From Candidatus Collinsella stercoripullorum (lineage in GTDB: Bacteria > Actinomycetota > Coriobacteriia > Coriobacteriales > Coriobacteriaceae): DNA of 46,433 nt. A program made the position numbers and the translations under genes. The stretch lies in assembly GCA_019117005.1 (NCBI GenBank), contig DXAO01000039.1, positions 1 to 46,433 on the forward strand, given 5' to 3'. The notes beneath the pieces were generated by a model. It saw only the letters and a list, made by a program, of their open reading frames with translations, had not been told where the DNA came from and searched no databases. Shown in pieces: positions 1 to 8,432 of this stretch; position 1 is the stretch's first letter; each line of letters begins with the position of its first letter.

Positions 1-14
1 GAGCTGCAAGTTCT

Positions 15-91
15 TGGTCGCGGGGGCAGGATTTGAACCTACGACCTCCGGGTTATGAGCCCGGCGAGCTACCAGACTGCTCCACCCCGCA
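15..91 (-). tRNA. initiator tRNA-fMet (anticodon CAT)
   Basis: On the minus strand the sequence folds as a full tRNA: seven-base acceptor arm, D arm, anticodon loop CTCATAA, T arm with TTCAAAT loop, discriminator A and an encoded CCA. Three G-C pairs (GGG/CCC) close the anticodon stem and an A11-U24 pair sits in the D stem; both are hallmarks of the bacterial initiator rather than the elongator Met tRNA. The end pair reads U1-G72, a weak wobble, where most bacteria have an unpaired C1-A72. A good promoter lies just upstream at 122-150. Confidence 0.95.
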
Positions 92-121
92 ATGTCTGGT
101 TGCGCCTCAGCGCAAGAAAAT

Positions 122-150
122 ATATTACGAACCCCGAACCGACAATGCAA
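122..150 (-). promoter_or_regulatory. sigma-70-type promoter of the initiator tRNA
   Basis: Read on the minus strand there is a -35 box TTGCAT (145-150), a 17-base spacer and a -10 box TAATAT (122-127). Transcription would start around 115, about 24 bases ahead of the tRNA 5' end. Spacing and position are what a stable-RNA promoter should have. No other gene in this direction could use it. Confidence 0.7.
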
Positions 151-314
151 GGAGAACATCCTCCTCGGCGAGGACTCCATATTTGCGACACATCGCCGCA
201 CGCGACCGAGCCGACCGCCGCCGGCTCACTGAACCGAGGTAATCGCACCCGCCTGCGCGCTCGGCCGAGCGGCACACCCGCCCGGGCGAGCCGCGTGCAG
301 CCCCGCCGCCTGCG

Positions 315-512
315 CTACTCGTCCCGCGCGCGGCGCTCCCGGTCCTCGAGAGCCCGCTCGAGCGCCCGGACGTCCTCGCTCGTGCGCTTCGCCCGGCGCG
401 CCAGCACGAACACGTACGCGAACAGCGCCAGCCAGATGCCCACATACGCCCCGATCACAAACGGTGCTGCGGGCAGCACGGTCGAATAGACCTCGGACAG
501 AATCGGATCCAT
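315..512 (-). CDS. ccmD: CcmD-like small membrane protein
   Basis: A 65-residue protein with one membrane helix near residues 15-38 followed by a charged helical tail rich in Arg and Glu. This is the size and shape of CcmD, the small subunit that helps CcmC hand haem to CcmE and lets haem-loaded CcmE leave the CcmABC complex. The sequence is too short and variable for recognition by motif, so the call rests on topology and place: it is the last gene of the ccm operon, starting two bases after the ccmC stop. The end of ccmC supplies the ribosome binding site GGGGAGGAG. The charged end may be a short coiled coil. Confidence 0.7.
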   Translation of the reverse strand: MDPILSEVYSTVLPAAPFVIGAYVGIWLALFAYVFVLARRAKRTSEDVRALERALEDRERRARDE

Positions 513-514
513 GG

Positions 515-1546
515 TTACTCCTCCCCTGCGGCGGCATCGCCGCGCTCGCTCGCATATGCCCGGTCGCTCTCACCGGCGCCGGGCGAGACGGCACCGAACT
601 CGCTCGAACCGGTCGCACCGGAAACGACGGGCGCCCCGGCGGAAACCCCGCTCGCTCCGGCCCCGTCGCCGCCCGCGCCATCGCCTGCCGCCGCACCCGA
701 GGCGACCGCCGCGCCCCGCGCCTGCAGCCGCGCGAGCGCCTCCTCGGCTGCCGCACGGTTCGCCCGTGCGTCCTGCTCCTCGAGCCGCTCCTTCAGCTCC
801 TCGACCGCGAGGGCGTCGGCGTTCACCCGCCACGCCACACGGTACAGCACGAACGCGATCATCAGCATGCCGAACAGCCCGAGCAGGAACGGGATCAGCA
901 TCATCGGCGGCAGGCCGCTGTCGGTGCGGAACACCACCGGATGGATGGAGCTCGGCACGAGGCGCGTGATCAGAAACGAGATCGGCGCGTCGATGAACGC
1001 AACGATGCCGAACACCGCGCAGAAACGCGCCCTGCGCTCCGGGTCGTCGATGGCATTGCGCAGGATGAAATATGCGATCACCAGCAGCATCAAGATGAAA
1101 TACGTGGTCAGGCGCGGCTCCCACACCCACCACACGCCCCATTCGAAGCAGGTCCACAGATCGCCCGAGATCATGGTCGCCGCGATGAGCACGAGCGTGA
1201 CCTCCATCGCCGTCTTCGACCGCACGTCATAGGCGCGCTCGCGGGTCATGAGGAACCGCACCGCGAAGAACGCCGCGAACCCCATGGCGACGAACGATGC
1301 GATCGCCACCGGGACATGCAGGTAGAAGATCTTCTGGGACAGCAGCAGCTTCGTGGTCACCTGCACCCCGCCGATGACGACCGGCTCGGCGAGTTGCGCA
1401 CCCTGGACGAGGGGCGCCAGGGTGAAGGCCCACACGATGTCGACGGCCGTGAGCAGCGCGCCGGCAGCGAGCAGGATGGGGAGCAGCCGATCGGGCAGGC
1501 CGACCGGCCCCCTCACGGCTCCGGCGGGTTTCTCGCCTCGCGTCAT
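515..1546 (-). CDS. ccmC: Haem handling protein CcmC with long C-terminal extension
   Basis: CcmC, a six-helix membrane protein that presents haem on the outer face of the membrane for attachment to CcmE. The tryptophan-rich WWD-type segment (about residues 132-147, containing GVWWVWEPRLT) and the flanking histidines H77 and H202, which match the known haem ligands, are present. The start at 1546 is preceded by AAAGGAGA at good spacing; the frame stays open further upstream but without a ribosome site. The core ends near residue 245. About 100 further residues follow, first a charged Glu/Arg/Ala helix (about 247-278), then low-complexity Ala/Gly/Ser, which ordinary CcmC proteins lack. ccmB ends 168 bases upstream and ccmD follows at once. 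Confidence 0.93.
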   Translation of the reverse strand: MTRGEKPAGAVRGPVGLPDRLLPILLAAGALLTAVDIVWAFTLAPLVQGAQLAEPVVIGGVQVTTKLLLSQKIFYLHVPVAIASFVAMGFAAFFAVRFLMTRERAYDVRSKTAMEVTLVLIAATMISGDLWTCFEWGVWWVWEPRLTTYFILMLLVIAYFILRNAIDDPERRARFCAVFGIVAFIDAPISFLITRLVPSSIHPVVFRTDSGLPPMMLIPFLLGLFGMLMIAFVLYRVAWRVNADALAVEELKERLEEQDARANRAAAEEALARLQARGAAVASGAAAGDGAGGDGAGASGVSAGAPVVSGATGSSEFGAVSPGAGESDRAYASERGDAAAGEE

Positions 1547-1714
1547 CTGGTCTCCTTTCAAGCCTGCATGGACAAGCCGTTCCATGGTATCGCACCGGCA
1601 CCGCGCCGGACGGGTCGGCCCGGCGAGTACGCGCACCCGGCGGAGGGCCCGCGGGAGCCGACCGGCGGCGAGCTCCGCCGGCGCCCCGCCGGCAGCCCCG
1701 CGCGCCGGGCGCCC

Positions 1715-2419
1715 TCACGCGTCGAGGATGAACTCGTAGAGCCCCCACGCCGCGGCGATCATGATCACGTCGTAGGCGCCGGCGACCGCGCACGAGGTCC
1801 AGAAGCCCCCCAGGGTCCCCTCCACGCCGAGGAACGCCGTCGTGGTCGCCGACACGCAGGCGTACAGCAGCGGGAAGGCAACCGGGATGAACAGGATGGC
1901 GAGCAGCACGTCGCGCCCGCGCGTGTCGATCGTCATGGTGGACAGCAGCGTGCCCACGCCGGCGACCCCCACCGTGCCCACCGCGAGCGGCACCGCGATC
2001 AGCGGGGTCGTGGCCGCGAGCTCCGCGCCGGAGAGGAAGAACAGGAAGAACAGCGGCACGGAGAGCGCCTCGACCGCGAGGAGGAAGATCAGGTTGGAGG
2101 TCGCCTTGGCGGCGAACACCACCGCTCGATCCACGGGCGCGAGCAGGATGCCCTCGAGGCAGCCGGACTCCGTCTCGTGCGAGAAGCTGCGGTTCAGACC
2201 GAGCAGGCTCGTGAACACGATGAGCGCCCACAGCATCCCGCCGGCGAGCGACACCGTCTGCACGCGGTCGCCCACCTGGGACAGCGCCGCCCCGTAGACC
2301 GTGAGCACCAGCAGCGCGTACACCGCCATGGAGGTGAGCATCTCGCGCGTGCGCAGCTCCTGGCGCAGGTCCTTGGCGAGCAGCGCGCGGTACTGGGCCC
2401 ATGCGACCGGCCTCCCCAT
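1715..2419 (-). CDS. ccmB: Haem exporter permease CcmB
   Basis: A 234-residue membrane protein with six predicted helices, the usual size for CcmB, which pairs with the ATPase CcmA. The CcmAB transporter uses ATP to release haem-loaded CcmE from CcmC. The family start MGRPVAWAQYRALLAKDLR is at 2419; the frame is open further upstream but that part lies inside ccmA and codes an arginine-rich shadow. The start overlaps the ccmA stop by one base (TGATG), so the two are translationally coupled. The 168 bases between this gene and ccmC hold no gene that I can support. Confidence 0.93.
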   Translation of the reverse strand: MGRPVAWAQYRALLAKDLRQELRTREMLTSMAVYALLVLTVYGAALSQVGDRVQTVSLAGGMLWALIVFTSLLGLNRSFSHETESGCLEGILLAPVDRAVVFAAKATSNLIFLLAVEALSVPLFFLFFLSGAELAATTPLIAVPLAVGTVGVAGVGTLLSTMTIDTRGRDVLLAILFIPVAFPLLYACVSATTTAFLGVEGTLGGFWTSCAVAGAYDVIMIAAAWGLYEFILDA

Positions 2420-3204
2420 CACGCCACCCCCATCCCCACGGTCGCCAGGTACAGGTCGCGGAACGCCGCGGCGTCGACGCCCGCGCGCTCGGCGCACACC
2501 ACCGCGCGCCCGCGCGCCAGGATGAGCGCGTGGGTGCACAGGGAGAACCCCTTCTCGAGGTCGTGGCTCACCATGATGAAGGTGCGCCCGTCGCGCACGC
2601 GGTCGATGAGCTGGTCGAAGAGCTCCGCGGCATGCGGGTCGAGCCCGGAGTACGGCTCGTCGAGCAAGACGAGCTCGGGGTCGTTCACGAGCGCGCGGGC
2701 GATGGAGAGGCGCTGCTGCATGCCGCGGGAGAAGGTCCGCACGCAGTCCGTCCGGCGATGGTCGAGCTCCACCACCCTCAGCAGCTCGTCGATGCGCGCG
2801 CGGTCAGGCGCGCCCCCGTACAGCGAGCTGAAGAACTCCAGGTTCTCGCGGGCGGTGAGATCCCCGTAGAGCATAGATCGGTGGGAGATGAGCCCGATGC
2901 GCGCGCGGAGCGCGTCCGGCTCCTCGAGCGCATCGGCGCCGAGGACGCTCAGGCTCCCGCGCGTGGGGCGGGAGAGCAGCGCCAGGATGCGGAGCAGGGT
3001 GGTCTTGCCCGCCCCGTTGGGGCCGAAGATGGACAGGAACGCCCCCGCGGGGACGGCGAGGTCCACGCCGTCCAGGCCGCGGTGCGCACCGAAGCGCTTC
3101 ACCAGGCCGCGCGCCTCGACGGCGAGCGGGCGGTCGCCCGCGACGGCAGCGGACACGGCCGCCGCGCGCTCCCCCGCGCCCCGGTGCGCGCCCCCGCTAC
3201 CCAC
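2419..3204 (-). CDS. ccmA: Cytochrome c maturation ABC ATPase CcmA
   Basis: ATP-binding subunit of the CcmAB complex on the cytoplasmic face. It has a Walker A motif (GPNGAGKTT), the signature segment SRGMQQRLSIARAL and Walker B LVLLDEP followed by a D-loop. I chose the GTG at 3204: GGGGGAGG sits just upstream and the codon overlaps the ccmF stop (GTGGGTAG), as expected in a coupled operon. An in-frame ATG at 3252 would add a basic, proline-rich leader unlike the family. The domain begins around LAVEARGLVKRFG, so either choice leaves it intact. Confidence 0.92.
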   Translation of the reverse strand: MGSGGAHRGAGERAAAVSAAVAGDRPLAVEARGLVKRFGAHRGLDGVDLAVPAGAFLSIFGPNGAGKTTLLRILALLSRPTRGSLSVLGADALEEPDALRARIGLISHRSMLYGDLTARENLEFFSSLYGGAPDRARIDELLRVVELDHRRTDCVRTFSRGMQQRLSIARALVNDPELVLLDEPYSGLDPHAAELFDQLIDRVRDGRTFIMVSHDLEKGFSLCTHALILARGRAVVCAERAGVDAAAFRDLYLATVGMGVA

Positions 3205-5440
3205 GGACGCCCTCCCCCTCGCCGGAGGTCGCATCCATGCCGGCGGCCGCATGCGAGGCGCCCGCCCGAGCCGGCGACGCGGCGCCTCCCGCGCGCTCGT
3301 CCGCCGCCAGCAGCGGCGTGGCGCGGCGCGGCAGGAACGCCAGCGCGATGCCCGCGATGCAGATGCCGGCGCCGACCCAGGTGAACATGATGAGCGGGTT
3401 GATCTTCACGCTGATGGAGAGCGTCCCGTCGGCGTTCACCCCCTGGAAGGCGATGAAGAGGTCCTCGAGCGGGAAGCTCGTCACCGACGCGTCGAGCGTC
3501 TGCTGCCGGGTGGCGGCGCTCACCCGCATGGACGTCTCGACGTCGGCGAGCCACTGGTCGTCGGCGCTCATGGCGGTGCCGGCGACGTCCTCGCCGTCGC
3601 CCGCCCCGGCGCGTCCGACCTCGAGCAGCACCGTCATCACGTCGTTGTCCGCGGCGTCGAAGTACTCCTCCGAATCCCGGTAGACGATCACGTAGTCGCC
3701 CACCTGCGCGGACGCGCCGACCTCCGTCGGCAGGTCCACCGTCTGCTCGTGCACGTACATGCCCGAGCCCACCAGGCCGATGAGCGCCACGGCGCATCCC
3801 AGGTGCGCGAGATAGCCGCCCGCCTGCGCCGGCGAGCGGCGGAAGAGGTTCACCACGGCGCGCGCGGCGCCCTCGCCGTGACCGCGCATGCGACCGCGCA
3901 CCCCGCGCCCCAGCAGGTAGGACGAGGTCGCGAGCAGCATCGCAGCGGCCAAAAACGATACGACGGTCAGCGCGAAGTAGTACCAGGGCGGCCCCTGCTC
4001 CGCCAGGGCCTCGGCCGCATCGCCGCCCGCCGCCATGATGCCCTCGTAATCGGGTACGAGCCGAAGGGCGAAGAAGGCCATGAGCGCGGCGAACGCCACG
4101 GCGCCCACGAGCGCCGGCACCCGGAAGTTCCGCGCGAAGGCGGCCTTGTCGGTGCGGCGCCATCCGAGCAGCGGGCAGACGGCCATGAGCAGGCCGAACA
4201 GCGCCGTCATGGGACGCGCCACCGCGTTGTAGGCGCCGGCGGGGACCGCCTGCCCGCCGAGCGGCATCCAGGTCGGCAGCGCGCTCGACACGGTGAGGTA
4301 GGCCACCAGGCACGCACCCACCAGGCACACGAGGTTCGTGAGGAAGTACGAGCCGCTCTTGGAGGCGATCGACTCGATCTCGTCGGCGTCGTCGATCATC
4401 CCGTTGCGGTAGACCAGCAGGGCGAGGAAGGACAGGGCGGCGGCGATCATGATCCCCAGGAAGAAGTACGTGGAGACCGGGTCCTCGGCGAACGCGTGGA
4501 CCGACTGCACGAGCCCCGAGCGCGTGATGAAGGTGCCGAGCACCACGAAGATGAAGGTCGCCGTCGCGGCGAGCATGCTCCAGCGCTTGAAGCAGCCGCG
4601 CTTGCGGTACATCGTGAAGCTGTGGACGAGCGCCACCGCCGCGAGCCAGGAGAACAGGCTCGCGTTCTCGACGGCGTCCCAGGCCCAGAAGCCGCCCCAT
4701 CCGAGCACGACGTAGGCCCACACCGCGCCGAGCGCCATGCCCACGGTCAGGAAGATGAAGGCGAACACGGCGATGCGGTCGGAGAGCTCCACCCACCGCG
4801 ACGAGGTGTCGCCGCAGACGAGCGCCGCGAGGGCATAGGCGAACGGCAGCGTGGCGCCCGCGTAGCCGATGAAGGTCGCCGGCGGATGGAGGATCATCGC
4901 CCAATGCATGAGCAGCGGGTTCATGCCGCCCATCGGGGCGACGAGCGAGCCGTCGGCGTTCAGGTACTCCGCCGCCGTGGGGAGGAACGGGTTGTTCGAC
5001 TCGGAGAGCACGAGCGTGGCGGCGAACAGGGCCACCACGACCTCGGTCACGCCGAGCGCCACGGAGGACAGGTCGTCGGTGGCGCGCATGCGCCGCCAGG
5101 CCACCGCCGCGCCGTACAGCGAGATGAGCCAGGTCCACAGGAGGAGCGAACCCTGGCGGCCCGCCCATACGGCGGAGACGAGGTACAGGAGCTTCAAGGG
5201 GCTGTCGGTCGCCGGGTAGTTGGACACCACGTAGGCGATCGAGTAGTCCTCGGTGAACATGCACGCGAGGATGAGGGCGATGCAGCCCGTGAGCAGCAGG
5301 GCCACCGCGAACACGAGCAGGTAGCCGGCGTTCACGAGCCGCTCCCGCCGCAGCTTCACCCCGGCCACCAGAACGACGGCGGCCACAGCCGCGAGCACGA
5401 GCGCGAGCACCTGCAGCGCGCTTCCCAACATGGAGACCAT
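3197..5440 (-). CDS. ccmF: Cytochrome c haem lyase subunit CcmF
   Basis: A 747-residue polytopic membrane protein that attaches haem to apocytochrome c. It shows the WWD haem-handling segment (GWGGFWAWDAVENAS, residues 247-261) and the MNPLLMHWAMILHPP stretch (173-187) with a conserved histidine typical of the CcmF/NrfE family. Many membrane helices follow, and a beta-rich outer domain lies near the C terminus before the last helix. The start at 5440 has AAGGGGG upstream; a second Met lies three codons on. In systems with CcmH, CcmF works as a CcmFH complex, but no ccmH is next to it here. Confidence 0.95.
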   Translation of the reverse strand: MVSMLGSALQVLALVLAAVAAVVLVAGVKLRRERLVNAGYLLVFAVALLLTGCIALILACMFTEDYSIAYVVSNYPATDSPLKLLYLVSAVWAGRQGSLLLWTWLISLYGAAVAWRRMRATDDLSSVALGVTEVVVALFAATLVLSESNNPFLPTAAEYLNADGSLVAPMGGMNPLLMHWAMILHPPATFIGYAGATLPFAYALAALVCGDTSSRWVELSDRIAVFAFIFLTVGMALGAVWAYVVLGWGGFWAWDAVENASLFSWLAAVALVHSFTMYRKRGCFKRWSMLAATATFIFVVLGTFITRSGLVQSVHAFAEDPVSTYFFLGIMIAAALSFLALLVYRNGMIDDADEIESIASKSGSYFLTNLVCLVGACLVAYLTVSSALPTWMPLGGQAVPAGAYNAVARPMTALFGLLMAVCPLLGWRRTDKAAFARNFRVPALVGAVAFAALMAFFALRLVPDYEGIMAAGGDAAEALAEQGPPWYYFALTVVSFLAAAMLLATSSYLLGRGVRGRMRGHGEGAARAVVNLFRRSPAQAGGYLAHLGCAVALIGLVGSGMYVHEQTVDLPTEVGASAQVGDYVIVYRDSEEYFDAADNDVMTVLLEVGRAGAGDGEDVAGTAMSADDQWLADVETSMRVSAATRQQTLDASVTSFPLEDLFIAFQGVNADGTLSISVKINPLIMFTWVGAGICIAGIALAFLPRRATPLLAADERAGGAASPARAGASHAAAGMDATSGEGEGVRG

Positions 5441-5541
5441 CGGCCCCGTCCCCCTTCATGCGCGGCGGCGGATCCGCCCCGCCGCCCTCGATGGCACGAC
5501 GCCCCGGGAGCGCGGGCGCGTTCCCGGGGCGGATCGCTTCG

Positions 5542-6210
5542 CTATTCCGACACGGCCTCGTCGATGGCGGGCTGCTCGCTCGCGGTGAAGACGCCGTCCT
5601 CGCCGAGCGACCCGGTCACGACGACCGCCACGCCGTCGGAGATCCCCTCGTCGAGCCCGCCGTCATAGCGCACCTTGAGCTCGGCGCCCTGCGACTCGAT
5701 CGTGAAGCGGTGGTCGGCGTCCACCGACGCCACCTCCCCGCGGACGTACCCGCAGACCCGGGTGTCCTTGCCCACCATCGCGTCCCCCTGCTCCAGCAGG
5801 CCCGACACGGTGAGGGACCCCTCGGCGCTCTCGTACTTCGACGGGCACTTGGTCACCATCTCGGCGGCATCCAGCGCGCCGTCGGTCACCGTTCCGGTGC
5901 ATACGGCGACCACGCCCGCACCGAAGGTGGCGGGCAGCGCGCCGTCGTAGGTCACGGTGAGGGCCTGGGAGGCGTCGCCGTCCTCCGGGGCGATCCGGAA
6001 GGTCGCCGAGGACCCCTCCGCCGTGATGGATCCCGCCACCACCGAACCGGAGACCTGGACCTTCTTGCCCTCGTAGCCGCCTCCCAGCACATCGCCGATC
6101 GACAGCGAGGACGCGGCCTGGCCGCCGCCGGCTATCGCGACGATCACGAGCATGGCTATCACGACGATGCCGCCGACCACGACGAGCCGGCGCTTTGCCT
6201 TCTTGTTCAT
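5542..6210 (-). CDS. ccmE: Haem chaperone CcmE, CxxxY type, with second OB-like half
   Basis: CcmE carries haem from CcmC to CcmF. The 222-residue protein starts at 6210 after GGGGAGAGCT, with a basic cytoplasmic end (MNKKAKRRL), one membrane helix and an OB-fold domain. The haem-binding site reads KCPSKYES, that is Cys-x-x-x-Tyr instead of the His-x-x-x-Tyr of classical CcmE. The CxxxY version is known from archaea and some bacteria whose system I lacks CcmH. From about residue 145 a second stretch (GKDTRVCGYVRG ... LKVRYDGGLDEG ... VVVTGSL) repeats the pattern of the first domain but has no CxxxY at its end. CcmE is first in the operon, about 100 bases ahead of ccmF. Confidence 0.9.
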   Translation of the reverse strand: MNKKAKRRLVVVGGIVVIAMLVIVAIAGGGQAASSLSIGDVLGGGYEGKKVQVSGSVVAGSITAEGSSATFRIAPEDGDASQALTVTYDGALPATFGAGVVAVCTGTVTDGALDAAEMVTKCPSKYESAEGSLTVSGLLEQGDAMVGKDTRVCGYVRGEVASVDADHRFTIESQGAELKVRYDGGLDEGISDGVAVVVTGSLGEDGVFTASEQPAIDEAVSE

Positions 6211-6327
6211 AGCTCTCCCCGAGCGAATCCGATGTGTGCTCCGCGGCTGCGCGCCGCCGAACAAGTATACAATGGGCGCATCGCGCACGCGCGATGTCAC
6301 GCATATTACCTGCAGCGAGGAGCGACG

Positions 6328-7095
6328 ATGATCCTAGCCGTCGACATGGGGAACACGCAGACCGCGCTCGGCCTGTTCGAGGGCGGCGAGCTGCTGTGCG
6401 CCTGGCGCATGCCCACCGACTGCACCTTCACCAAAGACGAGATCAACGTCCGCCTGCAGGGCTACTTCCGCATGTACGGCCGGGAGGTCTCCTGCATCGG
6501 CGCGATCGCCTTCGCCGGCGTGGTCCCCCAGCTCAGGCGCGAGTGGCAGGGAGTCGCCGACCAGCTCGGCGTCCCGATCATGATGGTCGGGCGCGACACG
6601 GCCGCCGTCACCCCCGTGCGCGCCGACAACCCCGCCGAGGTGGGCGCCGACCGCATCGCCAACGCCGTCGCCGCCGCCACCTTCTACGGCGCGCCCGCCA
6701 TCGTGGTGGACTTCGGCACGGCCACGAACATCGACGTGGTGGATACCGACGGGAGCTACATCGGAGGCGCCATCGCGCCGGGCATCCGCATCTCCATGGA
6801 CGCGCTCGCCGCGCGCGCGGCCCAGCTCGCCAGCGTCCCCCTCGAGGCGCCCGCGCGCTTCATCGGCAGGAACACCGTCGAGGCGGTCCAGAACGGCCTG
6901 GTGGTCGGCACGGCGGCCATGGCGGAGGGGCTCGTCCGCCGCATCAAGGAGGAGCTCGGCGCGCCGGGCGCCCGCGTCATCGCCACAGGGGGCCTCGCGG
7001 GCGTGGTGGCCGAGTCGACCGACGTGTTCGACGTCATCGACCCGCAGCTCACCCTCCGCGGCATCTGCGAGATCCACCGCCGCATGACCGCATAG
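6328..7095 (+). CDS. coaX: Type III pantothenate kinase
   Basis: First enzyme of coenzyme A synthesis: phosphorylates pantothenate using ATP with a monovalent cation. The 255-residue protein has the ASKHA-type phosphate loop DMGNTQTALGLFEG at the N terminus, the pantothenate-pocket segment GADRIANA, and VDFGTATNID, all diagnostic for CoaX. The ATG at 6328 follows GCGAGGAGCGACG; the frame remains open far upstream but that part lies in ccmE on the other strand. The gene is divergent from ccmE; the 117-base gap has a TATACA/TATACT palindromic -10-like site near 6265 usable in either direction. A long palindrome follows the stop. Confidence 0.95.
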   Translation: MILAVDMGNTQTALGLFEGGELLCAWRMPTDCTFTKDEINVRLQGYFRMYGREVSCIGAIAFAGVVPQLRREWQGVADQLGVPIMMVGRDTAAVTPVRADNPAEVGADRIANAVAAATFYGAPAIVVDFGTATNIDVVDTDGSYIGGAIAPGIRISMDALAARAAQLASVPLEAPARFIGRNTVEAVQNGLVVGTAAMAEGLVRRIKEELGAPGARVIATGGLAGVVAESTDVFDVIDPQLTLRGICEIHRRMTA

Positions 7096-7158
7096 CGGGG
7101 ATCGGGACGCCGCCGTCCCCAGCCGGGGAGGCAGGGGCACGTTGACCCCGGGCACGCA

Positions 7159-7224
7159 AAACCATGTCGTATCTGACACCGGCCCTCCCTGTAGAGGGGG
7201 CCGGTGTCAGATACGACATGGTTT
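7159..7224. repeat. Palindromic element A, copy 1
   Basis: Two perfect 27-base arms (7159-7185 and 7198-7224) flank a 12-base loop. The arm contains CATGTCGTATCTGACAC. It lies between the convergent genes coaX and birA, so it may end transcription from both sides, but the stem is much longer than a terminator needs. A related, less perfect copy is at 23275-23340, which suggests a dispersed repeat family rather than a simple terminator. Confidence 0.85.
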
Positions 7225-7363
7225 GCCCCGATGCGGCGGCGGCCGCCCGGGAGCCCCGGAAGCGGCGAGCCCGACGGCAGCGCAAGGCGGTGGCCCCGGC
7301 GCGATGCAGACCGGCGGTCCGAGAACGCGCCCGCAGCGCGGCGCGCCCGCGCCCTCCGGCGGG

Positions 7364-8209
7364 CTACAGCTGGTCGAGGGCGCGCAGGCTCACGGCCTCG
7401 GCGGGGTAGCTCTTCTCCCCGCGCGGCGTCCGCACGCAGGCGCGGCCCCAGACATCGAGACCGGAGAACGCGCCCGTGTCCACGACGCGGCCCTCGGGAG
7501 TCAGCACGGCGACCTCGTGCCCCATCAGGGGCACCATATCGAAGTACTCGGACAGGATGGGGGCGAGCGGGCCGGCGGCGGGACGTGCCGCGAGAGCCTC
7601 CGCCCACGCGTCCACGCGTGCCACCACGGCATCGCGCACGAGGGCGGCGAGCCGCGGCAGCTCCGGCGCGTCCTCGCCGAGGAGCTCCGCGAGCGAGACG
7701 GGCGGGAGCGCCCGGGGCCCGCCGGGCGCCCTGCCCTGCGCGAGCTCGGACGCGTCCATCTGCACCGGCTCCCGGTTGATGCCGATGCCCACCACGGCGA
7801 ACGGGCCCGCGTCGCCCGAGCGGCCCTCCACGAGGATGCCGACGAGCTTGCGGTCGAAGCCGCCCTCGCCGGAGGTGCGGACCACGATGTCGTTCGGCCA
7901 TTTGATGCCCACCCGGCCCGCGAGGCCCAGGCTCGCGAGCGCGTCCATCACGCCCATGCCCGCGAGCGCCGGCACGGCGATGAGCTGGGACATGGGCACC
8001 TCGGGACGCACCACGACCGACAGGGAGAGGCTCCCCGCGGGCGAACTCCATGCGTGCCCGCGGCGCCCGCGGCCGGAGACCTGGCGTTCCGCGCAGATCG
8101 CCCAGCCGTGCGGCGCACCTGCGCGCGCCTCATCCGTGGCGACATCGTTGGTGGAGCCCACCTCGTGCTCGAACATCAGGGGCAGGGCCCCCTCGGGCGT
8201 GATATCCAT
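7364..8209 (-). CDS. birA: Biotin--[acetyl-CoA-carboxylase] ligase (no DNA-binding domain)
   Basis: Activates biotin with ATP and attaches it to a lysine of biotin carrier domains. The 281-residue protein shows the ligase motifs GSTNDVA, QVSGRGRRGHAW (the biotinyl-AMP loop), KWPNDI and VGIGIN, followed by a C-terminal SH3-like domain. It lacks the N-terminal winged helix found in regulatory BirA, so it should not act as a repressor. The start at 8209 has GGGGAGGAGC directly upstream. Its likely client within the window is the free biotin carrier of the oxaloacetate decarboxylase (36134-36553). Confidence 0.95.
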   Translation of the reverse strand: MDITPEGALPLMFEHEVGSTNDVATDEARAGAPHGWAICAERQVSGRGRRGHAWSSPAGSLSLSVVVRPEVPMSQLIAVPALAGMGVMDALASLGLAGRVGIKWPNDIVVRTSGEGGFDRKLVGILVEGRSGDAGPFAVVGIGINREPVQMDASELAQGRAPGGPRALPPVSLAELLGEDAPELPRLAALVRDAVVARVDAWAEALAARPAAGPLAPILSEYFDMVPLMGHEVAVLTPEGRVVDTGAFSGLDVWGRACVRTPRGEKSYPAEAVSLRALDQL

Positions 8210-8397
8210 GCTCCTCCCCTTCTCCTGGAGTCCGCGCCGATACGGCGCGCGGGACGGATACTGCGACGGCGCGTCAGGGGGCGCGCCCGCGGACCGCGGC
8301 CTGCCCCCCTGCCGGGAAACGACGGACGGGCACCCTCGGGTCGCAGCCTTCCGCCTGACGGAGGGACGGGGCCGCGCCCGCGCCCCGCGTGCGGCGA

Positions 8398-8429
8398 ACG
8401 GCCCCGGCAGGTGCGCCCGCCGGGGCCGT
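8398..8429 (-). terminator. Stem-loop downstream of folP-folK
   Basis: An 11-base perfect stem (8398-8408 with 8419-8429, ACGGCCCCGGC and its complement) and a 10-base loop lie three bases past the folP-folK stop. There is no T-run on the minus strand, as is common in high-GC actinobacteria, so termination is plausible but not proven. Confidence 0.5.
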
Positions 8430-8432
8430 CCC

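Noticed and set aside
464..2869. An 801-codon open frame on the plus strand opposite ccmB-ccmC
   Set aside because: It is the shadow of the ccm genes: composition is Arg/His/Gln-rich, no domain is visible, and the opposite strand encodes intact, overlapping ccm genes.
2888..5668. A 926-codon open frame on the plus strand opposite ccmF-ccmA
   Set aside because: Shadow frame in GC-rich DNA; the CcmF reading has the WWD motif and membrane helices while this one is Arg/His/Gly low complexity.
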